From Paroedura picta (Eukaryota > Chordata > Lepidosauria > Squamata > Gekkonidae), in the NCBI RefSeq assembly GCF_049243985.1, contig NC_135376.1:30314001-30378000 (forward strand): a DNA stretch of 64,000 bases. Direction: 5' to 3'. Within the stretch, counting starts at the first letter, position 1, and every line of letters begins with the position of its first letter. A model generated the notes under the pieces. It searched no databases and had not been told where the DNA came from. It worked only from the letters and a program-made list of their open reading frames with translations. Both the position numbers and the translations under genes were made by a program. Shown piece after piece: positions 32,866 through 44,912 of this stretch.

Positions 32866-34152
32866 TACCATCATGACAATGGAAATACAAAGTTAATTCT
32901 GTTAAATCTGTGTCACAACATCCAAATAAAGCCATATGGGCTGGAGATGGATGTTGCCTCTGACTGGGGCAATGCTGACAAGGAGGGCATGGTGTCCACC
33001 TGGCTGGGACCGGGCTGCACATCCCCATTAGGGCTTTGATCATCCTGCCGCACCTCACTGCCCTGCCCCGCCTCTTCCTCATCATCATCCTTCTACTCTG
33101 AGAGCAGCGGCGGCAGAGCTTCTGGTGCAGGCGCAGTCACGGTTACTGGCTGCGTGGGCAAGACATAATAGATTCATGTGGTCTCCAGCATCCCTGGTAG
33201 GGGAGGGAGTAGGAAAGACCCTCCTAGGTATCTAGCAGCATATGAATAAGATCTGACTGAGTTTGTTTCTCCTCTGCTTGCCAGTGCTTGAGGCCTGGAC
33301 ATGCTCAGTCATAGACTAGAGCTTGGCAGAAGATCTGGAATAAGAGAGGGAGGGAGAAGTCCTGCTTTCCATTTAAATACTCCCCCCACCCACCCCCATT
33401 CTTCTGTTTGTTTCTATCATATTTCCCAAGTAAGGAAGGAAAGAGAAAAATAAAAAAGTAAAAGAATAGTTAAGAAATACTTCTTCATTAGTACAAAATA
33501 TCCAAAAAATATCCAAACAGATGATTGATAATTAGTCGGTCGGTTGGTCGGTCGACAGACAGACAGACAGGCAGGCAGACAGACAGACAGACATTGTGCT
33601 AAATTAGACCTGTGCATCCTCTCAAGCATTCACTGTGTTTAGGCTGCAGCCTGGAACTTGATGAGTCATGTTGCAGATCAGACTGGAAAGAAATGTTTTA
33701 CTAGAAGTTTTGGTGAAAATGCTCTTTTTTTCTTAATTGAAGATAGTATATATGTTGTGCTATTCATTAGCGGCTATGCTGAGGGGTTAAAATTCTTTGT
33801 CTGGAATAATGTAAAGTAGACATAATAAGCATGGATGATACATACAATGTTATTGTTCACAGGATCCTGCTAGCAATCACTGCCAGTTAACTGTGGCTTG
33901 CACCTGTTTTGCCCAAGGGGAAACAGTGATCATATTGTTGAATCAATACATGTCACTGTATTTTCACTGGCTGAGTGGAGGGACCTACTGTTCTCTTTTC
34001 CTGTGTTCCTTAGCCAGATTCATTTTGTAAGCTTAGAGTGTTGGGGAAAGGAAGAAATTGAACCACTGGGATTTTCATGGGTTTATAACTGGGTTTCAAA
34101 AATTAAAATCAGTTAGTAGTAGATGTTGTGGCTGCGGAAGGAATAACTGAAA
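32866..34152. other. Intergenic, microsatellite only
   Basis: A compound GGTC/GACA tetranucleotide repeat lies at 33536-33593. 33000-33150 is somewhat GC-rich. No gene seen. Confidence 0.45.
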
Positions 34153-34366
34153 GGGTGGTGTAGTGGTTAAGAGTGGTGGACTGTAATATGGAGAAGCAGG
34201 TTTAATTCCCCACTCCTCAACATGAAGTGACCTTGGGACAGTTCTCTCAGAGCTCTCCCAGCCCCACTTACCTCACAAGGTGCCTGTTGTGGGAAGAGGA
34301 AAGGAAGAAGCCACATTGAGACTTCTTAAGGTAGAGAAACGTGGGTATAAAAACCGACCCTTCTTC
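34153..34366 (+). repeat. tRNA-derived SINE with TTC-rich tail
   Basis: It begins GGTGTAGTGGTTAAGAGTGG (A-box-like head) with GGTTTAATTCCCCACTCCTC (B-box-like), 'gacagttctctcagagctctcccagccccac', and ends 'gtataaaaaccgacccttcttc'. Same family as 4108 and 42069. Confidence 0.85.
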
Positions 34367-36812
34367 TCTGCTTCTACTTTGGCTCCCTGCTTCACAAAGT
34401 GACTAAGATTTCTGAAGATATTTCTGCCCATATAACTGCAAAGGTACAGACGATGCTACACTTTGGGAGTCAGAGTTTCACCAGTGCTCCCTCCAGCTAG
34501 AGTTCATTTCACAATCCAGAGAATCTTGGCATTAGTCTCTTCCAATCAGGGCCTATAATACTGCCGAAACTTTGCTCTTCTGCAGTCATCTGGAAGCTGA
34601 AGAGCCACTGGTGACAGAGTGGTTAGTTGGCAGACTGCGGAGACCTCAACTTTGTTGTGCTGACTGGGCGACCTTGGGTCAGTCTCACTCTCTCTATTTC
34701 ACTCACTCACTCACACATCCATTTTGCTGCCTGAGACAGAACACAGCTGAGACCTAAATCTACAGCCTGGTTCTTTCCCCTTAACTACTGTATAATTTGA
34801 ACCTTTGTACAAGCACTATATTTGACCATCCTGGTAATGCTGGCAGGGCAACCAGTAAAAGCAGGGTAAGCTAAGCAGAAAAGTGGGCTTTTAGTAAAAG
34901 CATTTTACTGGCCATATTACGAGTTGCCTCCCTCCTGTATCATACGGCTACAAGTGAAAAGTAGAGCTGCGCTACATACCAGCAAGCAAATGCTCCTTGT
35001 TTGCCCTCTGTTGTTTCTTGTCTTCTTTGTCCTCTTGTTCCAGATTTATCTCATCCAATCAGATCGTGATGGCACTGAAGGCAAGTACAGGCCATTAAGG
35101 GGACGACCAGTGCTCTCTCCCTTCATCACACTGTAGACAGGGGGAGAGAGAATGCCTGTTGGGCTTGAAAGGGATGGAGCATGGTGGCAGCTGTGGCTGC
35201 TGCAGTCACATTCTCCTAAATATAAATGGGTGAGATTTTCAGCCCTTTTCAAAATTATTGAACGTCTTTTCAGGCCTGGCAAATAGGGTTGCAAAGTTGG
35301 GAACAGGAGGATCCACTTCAGTTCCAGCCTTCTGAAATTTTGCTTTGTTGTGGTTGTGCTAAGTTCTTTATTATTATTATTATTATTCAGTACCATTTCT
35401 ACGTATTATGATTTGCATTCTTGGCTGTTTTAAAGGAGTAGATTGTCTGGGAAGGAAAGTAATCAGGTATAAAACAAACAAAATCTGGGTAATAATGTGA
35501 TAGCTTTTTCTGTCCATCCTGGTGTTGCAGAATGAGCTCAACCACCCACTCACTCTTTGCCAGGCTACAGTCTTCCTTTGTACTGAAATTACATGTCACA
35601 TTTTAGAAGCAAATGGATTAGGTTGATCTGCAGCCAACATGTGAAAAGACTCCTAGCCAGCCATGCTCTGGATGTACAGCAGAAATGTCATCCACACTGA
35701 ACAACTTTCAGGGATGTTTACATTAAAATACATCTCAGCTTCTCGTTGGGATCTGACAACACTATGATATGATCTGGATTTTCCCAGTCAGATCTTGCCT
35801 CTTCATGCTGGAAGTTACACAACCAGAAACTTTCAGTGTTATACTTAAAACATCATAATTAGAGACAAAGAGGCTGTAATGATTGGCTTCCTGTCTTCCC
35901 TTGACCCATGTGCCTTTGTTCTTATAGGATGTTGATTTTAAACCCATTCCCATACAATAGCTCAGGGGTCACTGATATTACACTAGAGTCCATTGAGATT
36001 TAATATGGCAAAAATCTGTCTGCAGCTTTACTTTGCCAAGTCTGTATGTTGTTTTTTATCTCTGTGTTCCTGTCTCTTAATGATATCTTTAATGTTGACT
36101 TAAGTATATCACATCTGGCTATTCACTACCACCTCCCCCCAAAGAAAGAGGGAGGGAAAGCAAGATTAAAGATGCAAGAGATAAATAAAGGCTCTTATAA
36201 ATCTAACGTGAACACCAAAATATTGCTTGATTCATTGCAACTTTCTGGAAATTGGTTGGTGCAAGGTAAAATCCAAGTTCAAGCCTGCTTTGCTGCCAAT
36301 CCCTGAATAAGTGAGAATCAAATAGCACACAAAACATATGCTTTCCTTCCTGAAGAAAAGCAGACTGCTTCGAGAGTTTTTTTCTGAAGCAAGATTTGAT
36401 GTAGAAATTCATTAACATTATCCATGTAATTCTAAACCTCTTGGGAATATTCCTTTCCTCTTCTTCTGCACCCCAAATTTGCAAATTTTGTCATAACCCA
36501 CAGGTGACAAAACAATTTTGCAAGTCCTTGCACTAAAACCTGATTCACAGAATGTAAGAAGGGCTGTTTCTCAACAATGCTCATAACTGTTCCGCATGTG
36601 CCATCATATGAGTGAACTCATTCCCATTAAAATGTGTTTATTCAAGGGCATACTCCAGTCGTCTACACAGTGGAAGTTTGTTAGCAGCCCAGGGAAAGAG
36701 TACAATGGCCTGAAAGCTTGGGCATAGACTTAGGTCTGCATGCCATCCTGCTACACGGGTATATGACTCAGCAGAACAGCTATATTAAGGCATGGGAAGG
36801 GAGCCAGCCTCA
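34367..36812. other. Intergenic, nothing recognised
   Basis: 34590-34740 ('gacagagtggttagttggcagactgcgg') may be another worn SINE head. A short TTA tract lies near 35368. No coding signature. Confidence 0.4.
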
Positions 36813-37704
36813 GGGCCATTCCGCACGACTTAAATGTAGCAGAAGTCTTACCTTTGGTAAACACTACTAATTCAACGCTCCGCATGACATTGCACACAAT
36901 CTGCAACACTCCTGCAACACTCCCGCAAAAATTGCTTCGTTGTAGCACTTTTCGGGGAATCGGGAAAAGTGGATTCCCCTTGAAAAAAACGTTAAACTTC
37001 TGAGCACAAGCTGCAACACATCAGCAAAAGACATGTGCATTCTCAATGTAGCGGTAGAAAGAATGTCCCTCCCCCACTCTCACCCCCGAACTTCTGGAGA
37101 AGCAATTGCCATTTTTTTTCCTTAGATCGGCGAAAGCAATGAATGAGCGAGGTTTCTCCTGCTAAAGTCCCTCCACAGAAGTGCTTAACAGTGAAACAAA
37201 GCTCCCTACTGCAAGTGTCTTTAAAGTTCCCAAGCACAATAAAGCCCCTTGTTCGACACTGCCCGTAATTTCGGCCACAAATCGCGCCCATGGGGGGGGG
37301 TTTACTTGAAGAGCGTGTAAACGATTAAGCGCCAGTTCCTATGCCAGCAAAACAGGTCTTTCTGAAACAATGATTGAACACAGATTCGTTGCATCTGGTG
37401 TGTTTGCATTTAAAAAAAACAGTTCTTAAAGGGAAAGGGGCTTTTCGGGAGCATGAACACAACAGTCCATTGGCTATTCCGTTTGATTGATGACCAAGGG
37501 CGGGAAGAAGCGCAGAAAAATCTCGCTTCCTTTGTTGTGATTCCAGCGAGACCAGAAACCTGTGGGGAATGAATACAACGCTACTGGGACTCCAGTATTC
37601 CACTAAAATTAAAGGTATGCGGAATTACAAAATTCCAGTATTTAATATAGCGTTTCTGCATTCTGAAAACATTTGGCAACATTGGTCCTTGTGCGGAATT
37701 TCCC
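36813..37704 (+). mobile_element. Harbinger MITE copy 3 (892 bp), more diverged
   Basis: Ends are GGGCCATTCCGCAC and GTGCGGAATTTCCC, with target duplication TCA at 36810-36812 and 37705-37707. The 'gcttcgttgtagcactttt' and 'gtggattcccctt' segments correspond to the left end of the larger Harbinger. It is clearly more diverged than copies 1 and 2, hence older. Confidence 0.9.
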
Positions 37705-37889
37705 TCAGTGATGGAGCATCTGCACTGGGCACAGAGGGTCCCAGCTTCAATCCATGGCATCTCTATTTGTAAGCATCACATGAGATGAAAGACCTCTACC
37801 TGAGACCTTGAAGAGCCAGTTAGAGTAGGCAGTACTAACTGAGACAGGCCAGTGGTCTGGTTCAATATAAAGCAGCTTCATATGCTCAA
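37705..37889 (+). repeat. tRNA-derived SINE (second family)
   Basis: It reads TCAGTGATGGAGCATCTGCA, 'ccagcttcaatccatggcatc', 'gaaagacctctacctgagaccttg' and ends 'caatataaagcagcttcatatgctc'. The Harbinger MITE sits directly against its head, so it may have inserted into the tRNA-like start. Confidence 0.75.
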
Positions 37890-40618
37890 GTGTATTACTG
37901 AATGTGCTGTAGTGTCATATTCTTGTAGTCTGAATTTGACTTGCTGCACACATGCTGAAAACGTTGGCTGACACTGAGTTTTCCTATATGAAGAAACTAA
38001 ATGAGTCTTAGTTCCATGCACACTGTAAACATGTGACTTCCAGGGGCATGATAGGGAGGCCTGGCCAGCTGGCATCATTTCCAGGGTTACTTGGAGCTTG
38101 AAGCATATTTCAGGGATAACTTCATGGCCAAAAGATTGAGAAAGGCTGTCCTAGATGTATAATGTCAGAAGGAACTGAACATTTCTCTAGACTAAACCTC
38201 TACCCCAAGAAAGATTCAGCTGCATACTAGCTTTTTCCTCCTTAATAAATCTATATATTTTCCCATTGTGTGGTGTTACAGAGAAAGAGGAAATTACCAG
38301 ACATTGATCATTGTTAGAAAACCTGTGCTAAAGTAAACATTCCTCCCAGTGAGCTCCAAAAACTAGTTCCTGCAAGCTTCCTTGAAAACAGCCACATTAA
38401 CCCTTTCAGAAAAATCACCCTCGTTCTGCTCTGTTTATCTGCTAGATTCTGTCTGATGAGTCAGAGGATTAATGACATCAACTCTCCGGGTTTTCGTGAT
38501 CCGTGAGATGCTAGTCCCCATTCAATTCCCACTGGCCCTACAACCCTGTGCATGTAGCTGAGTGGTGTGTATACAATTCTCTCTTATCCTTTTCTGAAGC
38601 AATCTGTTTAAGATCAGCATGAAAGGAAGGGACAAGGGAGTAGGAGAGGTCAGGAAATCCCCTCCCCTCTTCCCAAAGCAAAATTTTAGTAGTGACAAAA
38701 GAGGCATGTGCATTTAAAAAATGGGAACAACGTTTTATTTTAGATTTATTAAACAGACATTATGTGACTGAGTTGATGCAAAACAGATCAAAAGGCAAAG
38801 TATAAAGAAAATTCCCATCACAAGAAGACTGTTACTTAAAATCATAGACCAAGGTATGCATATGATCATTGATTTGCTTACTTCATACTCAAAATGTACT
38901 TTTAAAATAATTGTTTCATTTATATCATAAGCCACCTCAAGTTCCACACAGTGGAAAGTCAGCTAATATGCGTTTTTAATAAAAAAATAAAAAATCTTCC
39001 TCAACATTTTAAACATTTTTTTTTTATTATTATTATTATTATATTTATATTTATACCCCGCCTCCCCCCGAAGGGGGGGGCTTGCATTGCTATTAGTTTC
39101 ACATTGACCTCTTTCACATGTTCCATAGAAGGAGAAAGAAGAAAAGATGTGGTATATGTATATCTGTGCATAACGGCTAAATAGTCAATTGCTACTTGGG
39201 AATGGAGGCTCTCTGAAGTCAGAACATATGAGGAAACTGGGACCATTTCTGCATGAGGGATCTGCTTCTGGACAGCCTCTGGTTACTGGTGGGTTTTTTG
39301 GAGCCCTCTCCATATGACATCGCCTGCATCCCGAGGTTGTCCAGGGTTTGGCTTGTGTTTTTCCCATATTTACCTTGGGATGAGGGAAATCATAAAAAGT
39401 GGATTTACCACTTTTTATCTCACATCCAGCTGCCTTCCAAGTTTGGCACTGAGATCCCTTGAAAAAAAGCCACTGTCCTTCAAGGAACATGGTAGTTATG
39501 GATCTATAATGCTACTTGCTGCTTCACATCAACGGCTCCCACATGATCTGGGCTTTCGCCCCAAGATAGAAAGAGAAACTTTGAACCAGGAAAGGAACTT
39601 AAGTTTAAGAAGAAAGTGAGAGCGTGTCCTGAGAAACTTGTTTATATTCCTACAGCAAGACAGCAGGAGACCTAGACATTAATGAAGACTGGCATCTTCC
39701 TTACAAAAAATTCTGGCATACTGTGAATGCGTGCTGAAAAGTGCAGAGGGAAACACTGTGTTGTACATAAGATGTGTGTGCCTTATGCAGGAGAAAGGTC
39801 TGGATACATTTGAAATGTAGTTCAGGCATTTGCTATCCATGTGAAAATAAAACATCTGCTGGGCTATTAAGGTCACCCTGACCTAGGATGCTCTTCTGTG
39901 ATGAATGTGAAATAGTGTGGAGGACAGCTTTTTAAAAAACACTACCCAACCATTTGTCCAGGGTTTAAAAGTACATGTAAAGGGCATTTTGTTCATGGAC
40001 ACAACTGCACACAACCTTTGGGTTTGTCAGAGACTACAAGAGTAGACTGGGGAACAGAGTCGGGTTTTGGCTTTCTATTTGGGCCCCCTGAGGGAGAGAT
40101 TCTACAGGGCACTCAAGGATGGGCCTGCACTTCCACGCTACCTACTTTCTCATCACGTATTTTTTAAAGTGAGGGGTGTGTGGTTCAAGAGGCATAGCAA
40201 CTGGGAGTACAGAAGGGGAAATGAGAAGTGGCTCGGATTCAGGCCTTTTGGGACAGGATCTGGTTTCTTTCCCCAATCGTCCCTTCTGTGGGTTATTAAA
40301 GTTTTCTTGCATTAAAGTCAAAACGGCACAGCACAGAAAAGGACCAATTACAAGTTTTGTGCCAGGCCCAGAAAATCCCATTTCTGAACTGCTATCCTTT
40401 ACTTACTAGGATTAATGCCAGCAGTACCCAATTCTGCAAATAATGCCCATTTGGAGGAATGTTCCAGGCACACATCTCCTTATCTGGTTTGAGATGACTG
40501 ACCGAGGAAAGATGTTGAGATTTTTTAGCTGATTTGGCTCAAATTGGTTTCTTTTCTCTTTCTCTCTGTCCCTGTCTTGGAATGTTTAATAATTCTGGGC
40601 TCGGGGGGGGGGGAGTTT
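37890..40618. other. Intergenic, nothing recognised
   Basis: A TTA tract with 'tttataccccgcctcccccc' near 39025-39080 resembles a retroposon 3' end. 39241-39490 may be a worn MITE, but no matching ends were found. No coding signature. Confidence 0.4.
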
Positions 40619-40985
40619 AGAAGAAGAAGAACAAGAAGAAGAAGAAGAAGAAGAAGAAGAAGAAGAAGAAGAAGAAGAAGAAGAAGAAGAAGAAGAAGAA
40701 GAAGAAGAAGAAGAAGAGTTGGTTCTTATATGCCGCTTTTCTCTACTTGAAGGAGGCTCAAAGCGGCTTACAGTCGCCTTCCCATTCCTCTTCCCACAAC
40801 AGACACCTTGTGAGGTAGGTGAAGCTGAGAGAGCCCTGATATCCCTGCTCAATCAGAACAGCTTTATCAGTGCTGTGGCGAGCCCAAGGTCACCCAGCTA
40901 GCTGCATGTGGAGGAGGAATGGGGAATCAAACTCGGCTTGCCAGATTAGAAGTCCATGCTTGTAGCCACTACACCAAGCTAGAAC
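40619..40985 (-). repeat. tRNA-derived SINE (minus) with expanded (GAA)n tail
   Basis: The SINE body is 40717-40985, reverse-oriented relative to 34153. Its TTC tail has grown into a GAA/TTC microsatellite of about 95 bases (40619-40716, one AAC interruption). The Arg-only and Ser-only open frames here are produced by the microsatellite. Confidence 0.88.
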
Positions 40986-41691
40986 ATGCAAGTTCAGTGA
41001 TGTACAAATAATAAATCCATTTCTGATTTGCTATTGCTTAATGGAGCCAGTGCTATAATTTTGATGCAATGGTGTGGAATAAATGAGCCAATGTGAAGCA
41101 GATCTAAGGTACAGACCATCCTCCCATAGTTTGGGATTTTCCACACTGTGTTCTTGATGCATCTCAGCTCCTTAATGACATTGGGTTTCCCCCTCACAGC
41201 AGTATCATTTGTTGGTCACCACAAGGGAGGGGGAAATCCAGTGCAGTTAAAACTTAAAGAAAGATTATTGCTAATCCAGAAGAATGTTGTGGGTTCATTT
41301 TTTGTTTTTTAATTGTATCCCATGATCTTCTAATGGCATGCAATTAGGATATCAGCATAAACAAATGAACAGCTGGCGTGCAGAAATGCGTGTGGTCCTT
41401 TTGCTATACATGAGTCTTTGTATTTTTCCAAACATATATAAGAATCCAAGGAAAGGGGGGCAAAGTAAGTGCTTCAGTATGATGCTTCGTCTTAAACCAG
41501 TTAAAGCAAACCTTATGAGGATGTTGTTTAATGCTTTTGTATTTCCCGCAAAATTACTTTGCACATAGTCAATTGACACATGGAGAAAACCTATAAGTAA
41601 TATGGAGTTTAGTAATGCGGAAAAAAAGGTAAAATAATGTTCAGGCTTGGCTTCTCCCTTTGTTGTCCATTGTTCTTGTAAAGAGAATGGC
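40986..41691. other. Intergenic, nothing recognised
   Basis: No coding or repeat signature that I can name. Confidence 0.4.
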
Positions 41692-41743
41692 TTTATGAAC
41701 ATACGAAGCTGCCATGTAATGAATCCAATTATTGGTCCATTGC
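41692..41743 (-). repeat. SINE fragment, same family as 37705
   Basis: 'atgaacatacgaagctgccatgtaatg' is the reverse complement of the 3' part of that SINE. Short and worn. Confidence 0.6.
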
Positions 41744-41788
41744 TTTCTCAGAAACAGAGACTTCTTTGCTGACACCTGTTTCTTCTTC

Positions 41789-42013
41789 TTATTATTATTT
41801 TTGCCATCATGTTGCAGCTGACTTGTGGTGACCTGGGAGGTCTTCAAGGGAAGAGCTGTTCAGAAGTAGTTTGCCATTACATTCCATTGCATAGCAATGA
41901 TAGTCTTCATGGGTGATTTCCCATCCAAATACTAACCAGGATCAACCTGCTTAGCTTTCAAAATCTGACAAGATCAGGCCAGCCTGGGCCATCCGGATCA
42001 GGGTGATACCTGC
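41789..42013 (-). repeat. 5S rRNA-derived SINE
   Basis: On the minus strand the head reads GCCTGATCTTGTCAGATTTTGAAAGCTAAGCAGG and GGTTAGTATTTGGATGGG, clearly a 5S rRNA sequence including its internal promoter region. A non-5S body ('ccatgaagactatcattgct', 'caggtcaccacaagtcagctgc') and an AAT-rich tail follow. The diverged 5S part and the fused body rule out a functional 5S gene. Confidence 0.82.
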
Positions 42014-42068
42014 AAGTGAGATCCTTTTAACTGGAGTACCTGGAATTGAACTTTCTGCCACTAGAGAG

Positions 42069-42320
42069 AGACTGTGCGGTGTAGTGGTTAGGAGTGCAGA
42101 CTTCTAATCCCCCACATGCCGCCAGTTGGGTGACCTTGGGCTCTCCACAGCACTAATAAAGTTGTTCTGACTGAGCAGTAATATCAGGGCTCTCTCAGCC
42201 TCACCTCCCTCACAGGGTGTTGTGGGGAGAGGAAAGGGAAGGTGAATATAAGCCACTTTGAGTCTCCTTCTGGTAGAGAAAAGCGGCATATAAGAACTAA
42301 ATCTCCTTCTTCTTCTTCTA
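42069..42320 (+). repeat. tRNA-derived SINE with (TTC)n tail
   Basis: Head GTGTAGTGGTTAGGAGTGC, 'gttctgactgagcagtaatatcagggctctc', 'gttgtggggagaggaaaggg', tail CTTCTTCTTCTT. Same family as 4108. Confidence 0.85.
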
Positions 42321-43202
42321 AACAATGCCTCCTCCCTAAAGCAAAGCACTCAGTCTGATAACAAAAGTACTTTGAATAAAGCATTGGTGACAGCTGATTC
42401 TGAGGGAAACATTTTCCTCTGTGTAGCTGAACTCTAACAGAGGAAATGACCTTTGGGTTTTGTTGTGGTTTTTTTGCCTTGTCTGCAGTACCTATTTATC
42501 ACACATCTCGGATGATTTCTAGTGACTTTAGCATCTCTTTTCACAGATGACATCTTGGAATAGCTTTTGGATAAATGTCAGAGCATTAAAAATTGCATCA
42601 GTTTTGAAAAAGGGCAAATTTCTTTCTTCAGTATTTCTATAAAAAGATCCACACAGATCTTAAACCATCATGATTGCTGTCTTCAGACAAAGCCTATCCT
42701 GCCTCTACCACCTTGTCCATTCCATTGTCCAGGGTATTCTTACCCTCTTGCTCACATGGGCCCAATGTAACAGTAAAGGCTGAGGGATCTATCCCAGTGA
42801 CAGAAGGGCAAATGCTGCCCATTAACTTCAAAGGAAATGCAGTTCTCTAAACACGTGGAGACTCATAAAAAACAAGTAAAAGCACAGTAATAAGAAGATG
42901 CAGCAATGCACAATAAACTCTGGATCCTAGACAAAACATAAATTAATTCCTGAACTGCCTTTTAAAATTATTATTATTTAAAATGTTATATCCCACCTTT
43001 CTGTTCTTACAGGTGCCACCGAAGTAGCTAGCAATTTATTTATTTTTAAACTTTTATTCCACTCCATCCTAATAGACTCAGGACAGATCACAGCATAAGT
43101 AACATCACATGAGTAAATTTCCAAAACTATAAACATAAAAATCTAATAATTTAAATTAGACTCTAAAACACAATAAGAATAAAATAGCAATATTTTGCAT
43201 AA
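42321..43202. other. Intergenic, one probable retroposon 3' end
   Basis: 43030-43200 ('tttttaaacttttattccactcc...aacacaataagaataaaat') resembles a reverse-oriented LINE 3' end. Otherwise nothing recognised. Confidence 0.4.
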
Positions 43203-43935
43203 CATGTAATGGTCACCTCTAAACTGGACTTCTACAACTCGCTCTACGCAGGCCTACCCTTATCCTTGATCCGGAAACTACAACTGGTGCAGAACGCCAT
43301 GGCCAGGATTCTCACTAAGACATCATGGAGATCTCATATCCGGCCGGTACTCCAAGAACTTGGCTGGCTCCCAGTTGAATTCCAGATTAAGCTTAAGGTT
43401 TTGGTAATCACGTTTAAGGCCATATGCGGTCTGGGCCCAGTGTATCTGAGAGACCACCTCCCTGCCTTTGCCTCCAGAAGAGCGCTATGCTCTGCCACTT
43501 CCAACAGGCTGTGGATCCCTGGCCCTAAAGAGGCACGTCGGACCACAACAAGGGCCAGGGCCTTTTCAGTCTTGGCCCCCACCTGGTGGAAAGAGCTCCC
43601 CGGAGAGATCAGGGACCTGCCAGAACTTCCACAATTGCACAGGGCCTGCAAAAGGGAGCTCTTCCACCAGGCATTTGGTGAGGCCGACTGCCCCATAACA
43701 TCTACAGGTCCCCCTCCCCCCCCCCGACTGAGGGATCGAACCTACTGAGGGAGTGTCAAAGTTATTGTTGAAATACTGTTCTAGTTGTTCTAGTTGGTAT
43801 GTTATTGTTATTGTTATATTGATTTTGACAGTGTTCTATGTAAATGTTCCAAAATGTTTTATGTAAACTGCCCAAAGCCGTAGGGAAAGGTGGTATAAAA
43901 ATCTAAATAAACAAACAAATACATAAATAAAATAT
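43203..43935 (+). mobile_element. L2-clade LINE 3' end with open reverse transcriptase C-terminus
   Basis: An open frame of 179 codons (43209-43748) carries SKLDFYNSLYAGLPLSLIRK, LQLVQNAMARILT, SHIRPVLQELGWLPVEFQIK and FKAICGLGPVYLRDHLP, the C-terminal end of an L2 reverse transcriptase. It is followed by a 3' UTR ending 'aaactgcccaaagccgtaggg' and an AAATA-rich tail. 5'-truncated, but the frame is open, so relatively young. Confidence 0.92.
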
Positions 43936-44228
43936 TGCCCTTAGAAATTTTTTTTTGGGGGGGGGAAGTTATAATAGCATGGCCCTCACTAGAGGTATAG
44001 CTTGACTGATACGAACAGGGAGGTCACCAAATTCTGATGTCCAATGTCAGGCCTCAACCATAGGCCTAGAGGAACAACAACAATTAAAACATGCAAGATA
44101 AAATGACATTATAAAAACACTAAAGTCCACTCCCTCCCAAACATACATCATTAAAAACATTTTTAAGTTAAATAACAAGAATCAGACCATTTAGTCAAAC
44201 CATTGGGCTATTGTCTAAACTGACTGCG

Positions 44229-44912
44229 GTGGATTATACATGGCAAGAAACTTCGCAAAAATTCTGCCCAAAAAGATGTTGCTGTTTTTATTTCTGCATT
44301 TGGAGCTGGTTTCACCATGGAAAAGCCGTCATTGTATTTTTGATTATGCACAGCATTCCCCCCTCAGACTGCGTCTTTTCAGTGCAGTATTTAAAACTAG
44401 CTTTAAAATGACCCTTCTTTTACAGCGGTCATTTGTTTTTGCATGCATAAATGCAAGCGTGTTTTTGATCTCCTCCCCTGTGCCATCATGCACCAATGAG
44501 GGAAATGGACAGCCTCTAGTCTCTCATCCACCAATGGGAGTTTGAGACACCCTTGTTCAGCACAGACCCTCCCACCTTTGCTATGGCAACATTACACCAG
44601 CAGAAAATTAATGTATTCATTCCTTCAGAGGCATTTGCAAGCATTTTAATCTACTCTCTACAAGGAACAGCATACCTCTGAGGGGGAAAGGTTGTTGTGT
44701 TTTCAAAAGACTGTGTGCCCCTATGGGAATTTCTTGTTGAGGTCTCCGTATTCATGAACGACAGTTCCCATAAGGCCCTGCCAGTAGCATATGCCAGAAT
44801 GGTGGTCATGTGATATTGCAGCTGACCATCGCCTGTCAATCAGCATCTAGCACAATGGGGGAATTGCCGCCCCACTATTTGCTATGGGAAGTCTTTCTTC
44901 CAGTGCATAATC
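44229..44912. mobile_element. Candidate MITE with TIR related to 46910
   Basis: It begins GGATTATACATGG and ends CCAGTGCATAATCC, inverted with a few differences, and resembles the ACCGTTTATGCACTGG termini of the element at 46910. No convincing target duplication, so the borders are tentative. Confidence 0.45.

Noticed and set aside
34153-34225. Possible tRNA genes in SINE heads (also 3310, 37710, 42069)
   Set aside because: A- and B-box-like sequences are present, but the rest continues into SINE bodies and no proper cloverleaf is apparent.
40544-40852. Poly-Arg and poly-Ser frames
   Set aside because: Translation of the GAA/TTC microsatellite in a SINE tail.
41900-42000. Possible 5S rRNA gene
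   Set aside because: The 5S-like part is diverged and fused to a SINE body with an AAT tail.
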